Shown: piece by piece, positions 1 to 9,476 of the stretch | How the letters are laid out: each line of letters starts with the position of its first letter | Position numbering within the stretch: position 1 is the first letter of the stretch | Assembly: GCA_016703005.1 (NCBI GenBank) | Contig: JADJCX010000001.1 | Location: forward strand, 62,001 to 126,000 | Length of the DNA: 64,000 nucleotides | From: Flavobacteriales bacterium | GTDB taxonomy: Bacteria > Bacteroidota > Bacteroidia > Flavobacteriales_F > PHOS-HE28 | Direction: 5' to 3' | Position numbers and translations under genes: made by a program | The notes under the pieces: model-generated | Told to the model about the DNA's origin: nothing | What the model saw: only the letters and a program-made list of their open reading frames with translations | Databases searched by the model: none

Positions 1-1794
1 TCCGGCCAGTTCCACATTGGTCCTATCGAAGAACACATTGCGCGGGTTGCCGGTGCCTTGGGTATTCCACGTTCTGCTGATCCGCGGCAGCGTGAACACC
101 AAGTGGTCGGTGTAGCTGTTCGTGAGCACAGGGTCGTTGGCTTCCTCCAAATAGTCCTCGAAGGCCTGCGAGCGCACGGGGATGGTGATGCCATTGAGTT
201 CCGTGTATACGCCGAACAGTACGCGCGGCTTCGGATACCACTCCTGGCCCAACGACAGCTTGGCCAAGGCCCGTGTATAGTCAGGACGCCGTTGGAAATT
301 GTACAACGCCGTGAACGTTGTGCGAGCGTTGGAACTGGGGCCGTAGGCTGCTGCGAACAGGATCGGTCGGGGAAGTTTGTAGTTCAACTCCGGTCCCAGT
401 TCAACGGTGTTGAACAGCACACCGGTGCCGACCGAATTGCCGGAAGCGTCGCTGTTGGCCTCTTGGCCCGACACGCTTTGTTGAGCCTCCAAGCCAAGCG
501 TGAACGAAGTCGTGAGCTGCCCCAGCGATCGCGCCACATTGCGGTGCTTGTATCCCAAGCTGATGCTCGTGCCGAGGAACCCACCGCGGTTGGTACCGGC
601 CCCTTCGATCGAGAAGCTCTGTGATCGGGTGGGCAGGAGCGTGATCAACGCATCCACCTGGTCCGGTCCCACCGTGCCGGTCGTATCGTACTTGATGTCA
701 ACACGGTCGAACACACGTAGGCTGGTGAGCCGTCTATATGTGTTGTCCTCGTTGCTCTGCTTGAACCGATCGGATGGCCGCAGGAACAAGTGACGTGCAA
801 GGGCTTTGGGCCGTATGTAGGGTTTTTTGCCACGGTACAGGATCGAATAGTCTTCGTAACGGAGCGTGTCAGGTGCCACCATGCCCTGCCTGTACCGACC
901 AGAGAGGTCCACAGTGACATCATCCAACCAATGCACGGTTCCCTCGCGCGTACCAATCAGCGCGTGACTGTTCTTCATCATCGGCAACTCGGCGCGCAAT
1001 ACCAGATCGGCCTGCAGCAGGCCCACGGCGGTATCCGCATCGAAGTGCAACATGTCGCGGGTGAAGTAGAGATAGCCCAGTTCATTGAGCAGCCCAGTGA
1101 TGCGTTTGCGTTCCAAGTCCAGCACGTCGGCATCCATGCGCATGCCGGTTTTGATCAAGCTCTTGCTGCGCTCTTCGGCGATATACGAGCGGATGCGGGC
1201 ATCATCTACCACCACGTCGTACTCGCAAACGGTGTACGGCGCACCGGGGACCACCGTATACTTCACTTTGGCTTTGCGGTGCCTGAAAGGCTTTCCGTTG
1301 GAACGGTGCAGCAATGTGGTATCGGTCACCACCGCATGGAAGTATCCTTCCTTGCGCATGTACAGGCGCATTTGCGCGACGCTGCGCGCTGTCAGGTTGG
1401 TGTCGAGGATCACCGGCGGTTCACCCACCGTTTCGCGCAACCATTCGCGCCATGTCTTGTGGTAAGGTCTGGCTGCCTTACCCTCGGCCTTGCGCCGCGC
1501 ATTGGTGGTGTCGAGACGGGCTGTCTTCTCGGCGATACCGCGTTTCATTTTCACGGTATCCACCAAGTTGTAGACGCCCAAATGGAAACGCATGCCGAGG
1601 ATGCGCTTGTTCGGTTTCTGCTTGATGATGTTCTCCAACTCGTCCTTGTCGACATCGCCGTTCACATCCACGTTGTTACTGGTGAGCAGATGCCTGTCCA
1701 TGGGCACGCGCTTGGCGGGATCACAGGCACAGAAGCTGAAGACGAGAAAAACGAGGAAACCCCAACGCGCTGGAACGCAGCATAACGCGCGCAT
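1..1794 (-). CDS. BamA/TamA-like outer-membrane assembly protein (3' end outside window)
   Basis: The minus-strand frame is open from an ATG at 1794 to the window edge, giving at least 598 residues. The N-terminus is hydrophobic and ends in a lipobox-like FSFCAC, so this is probably an envelope lipoprotein. It is followed by POTRA-like segments, such as ARSVAQMRLYMRKEGYFHA near residues 120-140, and then a long beta-strand-rich part ending in a predicted barrel. This matches the TamL/BamA-like (surface antigen D15) proteins of Bacteroidota, which insert or export outer-membrane proteins. It is divergent from the trmH-type gene and close to porT and ubiE, a grouping familiar in this phylum. 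The C-terminal barrel is missing because of the window boundary. The exact subfamily (TamL or BamA paralog) cannot be decided here. Confidence 0.8.
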   Translation of the reverse strand, partial: MRALCCVPARWGFLVFLVFSFCACDPAKRVPMDRHLLTSNNVDVNGDVDKDELENIIKQKPNKRILGMRFHLGVYNLVDTVKMKRGIAEKTARLDTTNARRKAEGKAARPYHKTWREWLRETVGEPPVILDTNLTARSVAQMRLYMRKEGYFHAVVTDTTLLHRSNGKPFRHRKAKVKYTVVPGAPYTVCEYDVVVDDARIRSYIAEERSKSLIKTGMRMDADVLDLERKRITGLLNELGYLYFTRDMLHFDADTAVGLLQADLVLRAELPMMKNSHALIGTREGTVHWLDDVTVDLSGRYRQGMVAPDTLRYEDYSILYRGKKPYIRPKALARHLFLRPSDRFKQSNEDNTYRRLTSLRVFDRVDIKYDTTGTVGPDQVDALITLLPTRSQSFSIEGAGTNRGGFLGTSISLGYKHRNVARSLGQLTTSFTLGLEAQQSVSGQEANSDASGNSVGTGVLFNTVELGPELNYKLPRPILFAAAYGPSSNARTTFTALYNFQRRPDYTRALAKLSLGQEWYPKPRVLFGVYTELNGITIPVRSQAFEDYLEEANDPVLTNSYTDHLVFTLPRISRTWNTQGTGNPRNVFFDRTNVELAG

Positions 1795-1842
1795 GGTGCA
1801 GGCTACATTCGGGCCGCCTGCCCGGCTGTATCGGGACACGGC

Positions 1843-1850
1843 CAAATATA
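1843..1850 (-). promoter_or_regulatory. Candidate -7 box (TATATTTG) for the BamA-like gene
   Basis: Read on the minus strand the bases are TATATTTG, a full match to the Bacteroidota TAnnTTTG -7 element. It lies 48 nt before the ATG at 1794. No convincing -33 TTG was found at the usual distance, so this is a motif match only. Confidence 0.45.
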
Positions 1851-1860
1851 TCCCGCCCCC

Positions 1861-2628
1861 TTGAGCACACTGGCCGAGTTGAAGCAAGTGCGTGCGTTGC
1901 ACGGAAAGAAAGAGCGCGAGGCGACGGGGTTGTTCCTGGTGCAGGGCCATAAGATGGTGGCCGAGTTGTTGGCCTCTCCTTTCAAGCCGAAGGCCGTTTT
2001 TGCCAACGCCGCGGCTGCCGGTGCCTTGGCCCCGCTGGCAAAGGCAAGGCAGTTGCCGGTGCATGTACTCCCAGAACACGAGATGGAGCGTTTGGGGACC
2101 TTCGATAGTGGCAATGAGGTGATCGCTGTGGTGCACCAACCCGCCATTGCGAGTGCTGAACCGGCGGTCGAGGATGAATTGGTGCTGGCCATGGACCGCG
2201 TGGGCGATCCAGGCAATCTGGGCACGGTGTTGCGCATCGCCGATCGGTTCGGTGTGAAGCGCGTGCTCTGCGGCAACGGCACGGTGGAAGTGTACAATCC
2301 GAAATGCGTGCAAGCTTCCATGGGATCCATTCTTCGTGTGGGGGTGCGATACGATGAACTTTCGGACCGGCTGGCGGTGTGGCAAACGAAGGGCGTTGCG
2401 ATCTATCTCGCGGATGGTAGTGGCAGCAATGTGTTCAATACGGTGCTCAAGCGCCCAGCCGTGCTGGTCCTTGGCAGCGAATCACACGGCCTTTCCCCTG
2501 AAGTTCTTGCACTGAGAACGGAGCGTATCGCGATACCTCAATTCGGTGGCGCCGAGTCATTGAACGTGGCCATGGCTGCGGCAGCACTGTGCATGGAGTT
2601 CGCGCGGAGGGTGTCAGTGAAGCAGTGA
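1861..2628 (+). CDS. TrmH-family (SpoU) RNA 2'-O-methyltransferase
   Basis: A 255-residue protein with a short N-terminal RNA-binding part (KQVRALHGKKEREATGLFLVQG, the usual substrate-binding start) and a C-terminal SPOUT domain. The three SpoU motifs are present: DPGNLGTVLRIADRFG near 117, VLVLGSESHGLSPEV near 202 and IPQFGGAESLNVAMAAA near 227. The family transfers a methyl group from S-adenosylmethionine to a 2'-OH in rRNA or tRNA. The start is a TTG at 1861; no upstream ATG exists in frame, and the next ATG at residue 32 would remove the RNA-binding part. The stop codon lies inside a short direct repeat. Substrate specificity is not readable from sequence. Confidence 0.88.
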   Translation: MSTLAELKQVRALHGKKEREATGLFLVQGHKMVAELLASPFKPKAVFANAAAAGALAPLAKARQLPVHVLPEHEMERLGTFDSGNEVIAVVHQPAIASAEPAVEDELVLAMDRVGDPGNLGTVLRIADRFGVKRVLCGNGTVEVYNPKCVQASMGSILRVGVRYDELSDRLAVWQTKGVAIYLADGSGSNVFNTVLKRPAVLVLGSESHGLSPEVLALRTERIAIPQFGGAESLNVAMAAAALCMEFARRVSVKQ

Positions 2629-2647
2629 AGCGGTTTAGCAGTGAAGC
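2615..2647. repeat. Short direct repeat of CAGTGAAGC
   Basis: Three copies of CAGTGAAGC start at 2615, 2623 and 2639, followed by a degenerate unit. They cover the 3' end and stop codon of the methyltransferase gene and the gap before the convergent oxidoreductase gene. Confidence 0.6.
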
Positions 2648-2682
2648 AAGGAAGCGGTGAACCAGCGACGCTGTGCGTCGGT

Positions 2683-3974
2683 TCACAACGCTTCGGCCAC
2701 TTTCCAGCCGTCCATGGCCGCGCTGACGATGCCACCCGCATAGCCAGCGCCTTCGCCACAGGGGTAAAGCCCACTGATCTCCACATGCTGAAGCGTTGCC
2801 GCATCACGTGGGATCACTCCACAGGTGAACTGGTGCGACTTTCCACAGCCACCACCACGGCTTCGTTGGTGCGGTACCCGCGCATGGTCCCACCGAAGAG
2901 CTTCATCGCTTCGCGCAAGCGTTGGCTCACATCCTTGGGCATCAGTTGATCCACCCGCCACGGAACGATGCCCGGCGGATAGCTGCAATCCGGTAGGTCC
3001 ACGGAGCTTTTGCCCTGAATAAAATCATCCATGCGTTGCGCTGGCGCCCGTTGTGTGCGCCCACCTGCGATCCATGCTGCATGAGGGGGCAGCAGAGGGT
3101 CGCGCACATCGCAGTGGTACTGTATGCGATCGATGATGTGCTGCGGGTGCTCGATGCGGACGCCCAATGCGAAAGGCTTCGCTTCAATGCGGAGGCCCTT
3201 GTTATGGAATAGCGTGAAGATGTCGCGTGCGCTATGGCCGGTGGCCAGTACAACCCGATCGGAAAGAACTTCGGTCCCGTCCGCGCGCAGCTCACTCCGT
3301 TGATCCGTTGTTCGGTAATGATGAAGTCGAAACGCGCGTTGAAACGCACTTCCCCACCAGCGGCGATGATCGCCTCGCATGGCGGTGATGATGCCCGGCA
3401 ATTTGTTCGTACCGATGTGCGGATGCGCATCGATGAGAATATCCAGCGGTGCACCGAACGCGACCAGTGTTCGAAGCACACCCTGCACATCGCCGCGTTT
3501 GCTGCTGCGCGTGTAGAGCTTGCCATCGCTGTAAGTGCCGGCACCACCTTCGCCAAAGCAGTAGTTGCTGTCCGGATCGACAATGAACTCCTTGTTCAAC
3601 GCTGCCAGGTCGCGCCGTCGGGCACGCACATCCTTGCCGCGTTCCAGGATGATGGGCTTCAGCCCGCGTCGGATACAGCCTAATGCCGCGAACAGTCCAG
3701 CAGGCCCGCAACCGATGATGATGACGGTGGGTTTGTTCGAAATATCCTGCAGCACGTACGGTCGCACGTCGTCATCGGCGATCGCTTCATCGCCGACTTC
3801 CACACGCAGGCGCAACAGCACTTGCCTGCCCCGCGCATCCACCGATCGTTTGGTGATGCGGGCATACGGCGTTTGCTCCAGTGACAAGCCCGCTGCACTT
3901 GCCGCAGCCTCGCGCACTTGCTCGGGATCGGCGGCTGCCGCTGGAGGCAGGGCGATATCGACGGTCTTGCGCAT
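2683..3974 (-). CDS. FAD-dependent oxidoreductase of the COG2509 type (frameshifted)
   Basis: The product has an N-terminal domain of about 90 residues and then a Rossmann FAD-binding motif, IIIGCGPAGLFAALG, a run containing NYCFGEGGAGTYSDGKLYTR, and a second nucleotide-binding region ending in DRVVLATGHSARD. The C-terminal GLYPCGEGAGYAGGI motif is typical of this family of uncharacterised FAD dehydrogenases. The reading frame changes three times. One pair of changes, near 3385 and 3300, compensates, leaving about 27 residues out of frame. A third near 2820 moves the last 45 residues to another frame. Once stitched, the protein is full length (about 430 residues), so sequencing error is more likely than decay. 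The chosen start is ATG 3974, with ATG 4007 as an alternative. The substrate is unknown. Confidence 0.78.
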
Positions 3975-4037
3975 GGGCAGCAAAGAACGGATTACGGCAT
4001 TTGGCAACCGCCGGCACCATCCGGATGGCAGGCCTCC

Positions 4038-4772
4038 TTACCCCTCGAATGTGAACGTCAACACCCACACCTTGCTGCGCAGGCTCTCGATGGGGGCGCT
4101 GAATTTGGTGCCATCGTCCACGATCAGGTTGGGGATGCCCACGCTGTGCTTGAGTTCGATACCGAACTTGAAATAGGGGAGGAACATGTCAACGCCAGCG
4201 CCCATATCCACGCTGTAATCGTACTTCTCCAGCTTCACCACCACCTCGTCGTCGATGGCATTGTTCACGTCCTTCTTGCTCGCCATGTCTATGCTCATTT
4301 TACCACCAGCGAACATGTACACGGCGAAGTTGTTGATGCGGTTGCTGCGGAATTTCACGTGCAGCGGGAACTCGAGATAGGTGCTTTCAACGGGTTTGTC
4401 GAAATCGGCTACGGTACTGTCCAGCCGGAGAAAGTCATACTGCAGCACGCGGTCCTGGAAGCTGAGGGTCGGCAGGAAGCGAAGGCTGAAGTTGTTGCTC
4501 ATGTTATAAGAGGCAACAATACCCAAGTTGAAGCCGGGGGAGCGCACGTGGTCCACGGACAGAAGACTGTCGGTCGCTAATGCGCCCGGCTTCAGCTTCA
4601 TGTGGAAGTCGCTGTTGTTGTAGCTCAGTAAGAATCCGAAGTGGAACCTGTGCAGATCGAAATTGGGCAGGTTTTGGGTAACGATCCGCCCCTGACCGAA
4701 TGCCGGTGATGCAACGCACACACTGGTCAGCAGGGCCAGTAGGAAGAGGGTTCGCGTAACGCGCAAGTGCAT
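4038..4772 (-). CDS. porT: PorT/SprT-like outer-membrane beta-barrel protein of the T9SS
   Basis: A protein of about 244 residues with a clear signal peptide (MHLRVTRTLFLLALL, cut near AFGQ) and an eight-strand-like barrel with alternating residues. It ends in an aromatic-rich strand, KVWVLTFTFEG. PorT is an outer-membrane component required for type IX secretion and gliding, and its gene commonly sits directly next to ubiE in Bacteroidota, as here. The many T9SS sorting-domain proteins in the window are its expected clients. An ATG at 4817 overlaps the ubiE stop codon (ATGA), but the signal peptide fits a start at 4772. Identification rests on length, barrel character and neighbourhood, because PorT has no short diagnostic motif. 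Confidence 0.72.
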   Translation of the reverse strand: MHLRVTRTLFLLALLTSVCVASPAFGQGRIVTQNLPNFDLHRFHFGFLLSYNNSDFHMKLKPGALATDSLLSVDHVRSPGFNLGIVASYNMSNNFSLRFLPTLSFQDRVLQYDFLRLDSTVADFDKPVESTYLEFPLHVKFRSNRINNFAVYMFAGGKMSIDMASKKDVNNAIDDEVVVKLEKYDYSVDMGAGVDMFLPYFKFGIELKHSVGIPNLIVDDGTKFSAPIESLRSKVWVLTFTFEG

Positions 4773-4813
4773 CGCGGTGGGAAAGTTAGGCCTTGAACGC
4801 AGCATGCATCCGA

Positions 4814-5533
4814 TCATTTCCTTCCGCTGTACAATGTTGCAATGCCTCCGGTGAACCGCTTTGCAGCGGCTTCCTTGAAACCAACTTCCCGCATTACGTT
4901 CAAGAACGCATCCCCATCGGGAAAGGCGTCCACGCTTTTCGGCAAGTAGGTGTATGCGGCGCTGTCCTTGCTCACCAGCTTGCCGATGGCCGGCATTACG
5001 TGGTGGAAATAGAACCGGAACAATGGACGCAACAGTCCGCGTGCCTGCGAAAATTCAAGGACGAAGATCCGGCCACCGGGCCGGAGCACGCGTTGCATTT
5101 CGGCCAAGCCCTTGGCAAGGTGTTCGAAGTTGCGCGCCCCGAACGCCACAGTGGCGGCATCGAACGTTCCGTCGGCAAATGGCAAGGCTTCGCTATCGGC
5201 CTGCTGTAGGGTGATGCGGTCGGTCAGGCCCGCATCGGTCACCTTCTTACGGCCGAAGTCGAGCATACCCGCGCTGATGTCCACACCGGTGATCCGCTGG
5301 GCAGCATTCCGGCGTGCTGCCATGATCGCCATGTCGGCAGTACCGGTGGCCACATCAAGCAGGTGCGCTACGGGTTCGGCCGCAACGGATGCTATCGTGG
5401 CACGCCGCCACGACTGGTCCACGCCCATGGAGAGCACGCGGTTCAGCAGATCGTATTTGGGCGAAATGCTGTCGAACATGTGCTCGACCTGCTCCCGCTT
5501 GGAGGCCGTGTCCGAGTATGGCGTTATGCTCAT
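4814..5533 (-). CDS. ubiE: Demethylmenaquinone methyltransferase UbiE/MenG
   Basis: A 239-residue class I methyltransferase. It shows the SAM-binding motif LLDVATGTADMAI near residue 58, the acidic loop GVDISAGML, the family signature FDSISPKYDLLNRVLSMGVD near the N-terminus and FGARNFEHLAKGLAEM near 132. It methylates demethylmenaquinone to menaquinone, the respiratory quinone expected in Bacteroidota. Its start overlaps the end of the upstream kinase gene by four bases (ATGA, 5530-5533), so the two are probably translationally coupled, and porT follows directly. Length and motifs are normal for the family. Confidence 0.95.
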   Translation of the reverse strand: MSITPYSDTASKREQVEHMFDSISPKYDLLNRVLSMGVDQSWRRATIASVAAEPVAHLLDVATGTADMAIMAARRNAAQRITGVDISAGMLDFGRKKVTDAGLTDRITLQQADSEALPFADGTFDAATVAFGARNFEHLAKGLAEMQRVLRPGGRIFVLEFSQARGLLRPLFRFYFHHVMPAIGKLVSKDSAAYTYLPKSVDAFPDGDAFLNVMREVGFKEAAAKRFTGGIATLYSGRK

Positions 5534-6525
5534 AATGCGGAGCCAAGGCGCTTGGCCTCGGCAAGCAGTTCGTCAGGCGCGATCGGCATCACGCCAACGT
5601 GTTCGCACACCAAACCGCCGGCGAGGTTGCTCAACGCGGCAAGTTCACGCAATCCGCTGCGTTGCGCCAGACATAAGGCAGCAACCGCGATGACCGTATC
5701 ACCCGCACCGCTCACATCAGCGATCTCGCGTGTGTGGGCGTCCATTGCATGTTCCTCGGTGCCCTTGTGCGCATACACACCATGCTCGCTAAGCGTGATG
5801 AGCGATATGCCGTTGCCCAACACTTTTTCCAACTGGATCACGGAAGCCTTCACCTGGTCGATGTCGCCTGAACGGATCTCCATTTTCAACCCTTCCCGCA
5901 GTTCCTTCAAGTTCGGCTTGAAGAGTTCAACGCCCTTGTAGGCGAAGAAATTCCGCTTCTTGGGATCGACCGCAACAGGCACGTCGTTCCGCTTTGCCAA
6001 TGCGATCAATGCGGGTATGGTGCGTTCCGTGAGCACGCCTTTGTCGTAATCCTCCAGGATCACAACATCGGGCTTATGGCTTGCGAAGAGCGCCTCCGCG
6101 CGTGCGATCAGCGCATCGGCATCGGTAGCGCTCAGGTCGCTGTCCATTTCATCATCCACGCGCACAATGTGCTGGTGGCCACTGATGATGCGTGTTTTCA
6201 CCGTGGTGTGCCGAAGGGGTGAGGAAACGAGACCATTGGTCGCAAGCCCTGCCTGCTTGAACAAATGCTGAAGACGGGCGCTTTCATCATCCGCACCGAC
6301 GCTGCTCAGTACGATCGGCGTTGCACCCAGCGCGTGAACGTTCAAGGCGACGTTCGCTGCACCGCCCAAGCGTGCACTGCGATCGGTAACGCGCACCACT
6401 GGCACTGGCGCTTCGGGACTGATGCGGTCCACGCGTCCCCAGAGGTAGGCATCCACCATCACATCGCCCACCACCAATGCGGTGAGCCCGTTCATACCCT
6501 GGATCAGTTGTTCAGGTGTGCGCAT
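5530..6525 (-). CDS. rfaE1: RfaE1-type heptose-7-phosphate kinase (PfkB family)
   Basis: A 331-residue PfkB/ribokinase-fold sugar kinase. Visible signatures are GDVMVDAYLWGRVDRISPEA near 20, RLGGAANVALNVHALGA near 51 and the catalytic DVSGAGDTVIAVAALCLA near 269 with its base Asp. The N-terminal motifs resemble the kinase half of HldE, which phosphorylates D-glycero-D-manno-heptose 7-phosphate in ADP-heptose synthesis for lipopolysaccharide core. There is no fused adenylyltransferase half, as is usual in this phylum. It overlaps ubiE by four bases. The sugar substrate is inferred from family resemblance. Confidence 0.85.
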   Translation of the reverse strand: MRTPEQLIQGMNGLTALVVGDVMVDAYLWGRVDRISPEAPVPVVRVTDRSARLGGAANVALNVHALGATPIVLSSVGADDESARLQHLFKQAGLATNGLVSSPLRHTTVKTRIISGHQHIVRVDDEMDSDLSATDADALIARAEALFASHKPDVVILEDYDKGVLTERTIPALIALAKRNDVPVAVDPKKRNFFAYKGVELFKPNLKELREGLKMEIRSGDIDQVKASVIQLEKVLGNGISLITLSEHGVYAHKGTEEHAMDAHTREIADVSGAGDTVIAVAALCLAQRSGLRELAALSNLAGGLVCEHVGVMPIAPDELLAEAKRLGSAL

Positions 6526-6588
6526 GGGTTTCGTGCTGAAGGGTCGGAGAGTTCATCCACCGGGCGTGCCGGCGGTTGGTGCTTTCAT

Positions 6589-7766
6589 TCACTTCAGTTC
6601 GGCGATCGCCTTGGCTATCCGGCCAATGGCGTTGGTGATGTTGGCGTCGCTGGTGGCATAACTGATCCGCACCGTGCCGGGCGCACCGAAGCTGTCACCT
6701 TCCACGAGGCTGACGCCGGCCACATCCAGCAGATAAAGGCTCAGGTCCACGCTGTTCTTTACGGTGCCCCCGTTAAAGCTTGATCGCACATCCGGGAGTA
6801 CGTAGAAAGCGCCTTGGGGCACATTGCATCGCCAGCCGGGTATCGTTTTCAAGCCTTCCAGTACAAGGTCTCGACGACGAAGGAAATCGGCACGCATGCC
6901 GCCGAGCTGCGCCGGGTCCGCTTCCATGCAGGCCAACGCCACACGCTGCGCAATACTGTTGGTGCCGCTGGTGAACTGGCCCTGCACTGTGTTACATGCT
7001 TTTGCGATCCATGTCGGCGCCCCGATGTAGCCGACCCGCCAGCCGGTGAGCGCAAAGGCCTTGCTCAATCCGTTCACCGTTATAGTGCGCTCGAACATGC
7101 CCGGCAGCGCGGCGAACGAACGGTGCGTTCCATCGAACACGATGTGCTCGTAGATCTCGTCACTGATCACATACAGTTCCGGATGCTGGGCCACCACATC
7201 GGCCAATGCCCGCAGTTCATCGGCCGTGAGCACGCTTCCGCTCGGATTGCAGGGGCTGCTGAACATGAGCAGCCGCGTTCTTGGTGTGATCGCAGCAGCG
7301 ATACGATCGATCGGTGCTTTCCAATCCTCTTCCAATGAACTGTGCACGATCACCGGCTTGCCGCCGGCCATTTTCACCTGTTCAGCGTACGTGACCCAGA
7401 ACGGGGCCGGGATCACCACCTCGTCACCCGGGCCGATGAGGCTCAGGACCACGTTCATGATCGCCTGTTTCGCGCCGGTGCTTACCACGATCTGATCGGC
7501 GGAATAGTCCAAGCCATTGTCGCGCTTGAACTTGCGTGCGATGGCCTCGCGCACATCGAGGTACCCGTTAACGGGGGGTATTTGTGCCAGTTGCCTTTCA
7601 GCGCTTCTTCCGCGGCTTTGATCGCGAAGGCTGGTGGCGCGTGATCGGGTTCGCCGAGGCTTAGATCGATCACGTCCTTGCCTTGGGCCTTCAACTCGCG
7701 GCATCGGCGGGCCATCAATAAGGTGGCCGGTTCGGCGATGCCTTGAACAGTGGGGGATAGATGCAT
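6589..7766 (-). CDS. Class I PLP-dependent aminotransferase (aspartate type), one frameshift
   Basis: About 393 residues after correcting one indel. It begins MHLSPTVQGIAEPATLLMARR, as aspartate aminotransferases of subgroup I-gamma do. It contains DLSLGEPD, STGAKQAIMNVVLSLIGPGD, SSPCNPSGSVL (binds the cofactor phosphate) and the Schiff-base lysine in NGLSKAFALTGWRVGYIG. The frame breaks at a run of six G at 7572-7577. A seventh base restores an uninterrupted match (KYPPVNGYLDVREAI), so this is almost certainly a homopolymer error. The family moves amino groups between aspartate and 2-oxoglutarate. The gene is next to, but separated by 63 nt from, the kinase gene. Confidence 0.9.
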
Positions 7767-7969
7767 TGGTTCGTTCCAGCGCTGAGGTTGACACGATGAA
7801 CCCGTAGGACCAGGATCCGTGGCGTGGCCCACCATTCATGGGGCCAAACCACTCCTCGACGGGCACAGGGTGACGGACTTGTTAAGCGCGGCCAAAACTA
7901 ACCAAGCCGATTCCGCGTTCCGGTGGACAAGAGTCCCTGTACCGATATTCGTCAACAGGTTTTTGAACG

Positions 7970-8506
7970 ATGGGAGACAAACTGTTCCAAATATTGCTGG
8001 TGCTACTGCCCAGCGTGGTGGTGTTCCTCACTGCCTTCTACCTCATACGCCAATTCCTCGGTGGGCGCACGGCAGAGGCGAACAACCTGCATCTGGCCGA
8101 CATCAAGAAAGAGGACCACAAGCAACTTTTGCCGGTGCGGCTGCAGGCCTATGAGCGGCTTACGCTGTTTTTGGAGCGTATCAAACCCGGGCCATTGGTG
8201 CTGCGGGTGCACAAGAGCAACATGACGAGCCGGATGTTGCAGAGCGAGCTGACAGCCACTGTTCGCGAGGAGTTCGATCACAACATCACACAGCAGATCT
8301 TTGTGAGCGACCGCGCCTGGAGCAAGGTGCGGCAGGCCAAGGAGGAAACCATCCGCATCATCAATATCGCCTACCAACAGTGCGGCGATGACACGTCGGG
8401 TACGGTGCTGAGCCAGCTGATCTTCGAAACCATAAGCAAGCTGAGCCATACACCCAGCGACGAGGCGCAGTTGGTCATTCGCGAGGAGGTGCGCCGGTTG
8501 TTCTGA
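7970..8506 (+). CDS. Single-pass membrane protein of unknown function
   Basis: A 178-residue protein with one N-terminal transmembrane segment (LFQILLVLLPSVVVFLTAFYL, residues 5-25) and a basic, mostly helical cytoplasmic part. It has conserved-looking stretches such as LLPVRLQAYERLTLFLERI and QQIFVSDRAWSKVRQAKEE. I recognise the general appearance of a conserved Bacteroidota hypothetical protein but no named domain. The start is preceded by TTTTTG and exactly four bases, a pattern shared by other genes in the window. Its 3' end overlaps the convergent meaB-type gene by 32 bases. Confidence 0.75.
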   Translation: MGDKLFQILLVLLPSVVVFLTAFYLIRQFLGGRTAEANNLHLADIKKEDHKQLLPVRLQAYERLTLFLERIKPGPLVLRVHKSNMTSRMLQSELTATVREEFDHNITQQIFVSDRAWSKVRQAKEETIRIINIAYQQCGDDTSGTVLSQLIFETISKLSHTPSDEAQLVIREEVRRLF

Positions 8507-9476
8507 AATGGGCAATGAGCTGCTCAGCGGCCCGGTTGGGGCTGAGTTCACCGGTTAAGACTTTCTGGTCCAATGCTGACCGGAGTTCCAGTAAGCGTTC
8601 GTCGCGCGAGAAAGCTTCGAGCAATTGCTGCTCAACGGCGCTGCTAACGCGATCGAGTTGTTGGCTCTTGCGCCGCTCAGTGAAAGCGCCGCTGGACTTG
8701 TCCAAAGCGGCCAATTGATGGATATGTTCCGCAAGCTCCGGAATACCATTTCCCTCCAGGGCACTGCATAACAGCACTTTCGGGTGCCGTCCGTTCGCTC
8801 TGGCAGGAAGTAATTGAATGGCGTGCTGAAGATCGCTGCGCGCGTTCATGCACGCGTTGTTCGAGGGGCTGTCGCACTTGTTCAACACCACCACGTCGGC
8901 GGTTTCCATGATGCCGCGCTTGATGCCCTGCAATTCATCCCCTGCGCCTGCGATCATCAGCAGGATGTTGATGTCGGTCATGCGGTCCACCGCCAGTTCG
9001 TTCTGGCCAACGCCCACTGTTTCGATGACCACCCTGTCGTATCCGGCCGCCTCGCACAACAGTATCGCTTCCCGCGTGCACCGCGCCACTCCACCCAAGG
9101 TTCCACCGGTGGCTGTGGGCCTGATGAAGGCTGCATCGTTCACCGCTAAGCGGTCCATGCGCGTTTTGTCGCCCAGAATACTGCCGCCACTGCGCGCGCT
9201 GCTGGGGTCGACAGCCAGCACGGCAACACGATGTCCTTGACCGATCAAGTGCATTCCCAATGCATCGATCAGGGTGCTCTTGCCTACACCGGGAATACCG
9301 GTTATCCCGATCCGGAGACCGTCCTCCGTCGCCGGCGGCAGCGAATCGATGAGATCCCTTCCCTGCTGCTGTTGCGCCGTGGCAAGACTCTCGATGAGGG
9401 TAATGGCTCGGGCGAGCGCCCCGCGATCTCCTTTCAACAGAAGATCGCGTGAGGCTTTGGTCGGGTCATGGCTCAT
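8475..9476 (-). CDS. meaB: MeaB/ArgK-type G3E GTPase, mutase chaperone
   Basis: A 333-residue protein. It has the P-loop GITGIPGVGKSTLIDALG near 55, the Walker-like AVLAVDPSSARSGGSILGDK and RTEAILLC-like helix near 110, the DRVVIETVGVGQNE motif near 144 and the NKCD base-recognition motif near 197. MeaB loads and protects cobalamin-dependent methylmalonyl-CoA mutase and hydrolyses GTP. Its usual separate mutase partner is not in this window, but an IcmF mutase with its own built-in GTPase lies at 45.8 kb. The start at 9476 overlaps the stop of the upstream secreted-protein gene (ATGA), so the two are cotranscribed. A longer in-frame start at 9635 would add 53 residues lying inside that neighbour and is unlikely. 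Confidence 0.92.
   Translation of the reverse strand: MSHDPTKASRDLLLKGDRGALARAITLIESLATAQQQQGRDLIDSLPPATEDGLRIGITGIPGVGKSTLIDALGMHLIGQGHRVAVLAVDPSSARSGGSILGDKTRMDRLAVNDAAFIRPTATGGTLGGVARCTREAILLCEAAGYDRVVIETVGVGQNELAVDRMTDINILLMIAGAGDELQGIKRGIMETADVVVLNKCDSPSNNACMNARSDLQHAIQLLPARANGRHPKVLLCSALEGNGIPELAEHIHQLAALDKSSGAFTERRKSQQLDRVSSAVEQQLLEAFSRDERLLELRSALDQKVLTGELSPNRAAEQLIAHFRTTGAPPRE

Noticed and set aside
790..1785. Long plus-strand open frame of 331 codons
   Set aside because: The minus strand here encodes a coherent BamA/TamA-like protein with lipoprotein start and POTRA-like segments; the plus frame is a shadow with His/Val-rich composition.
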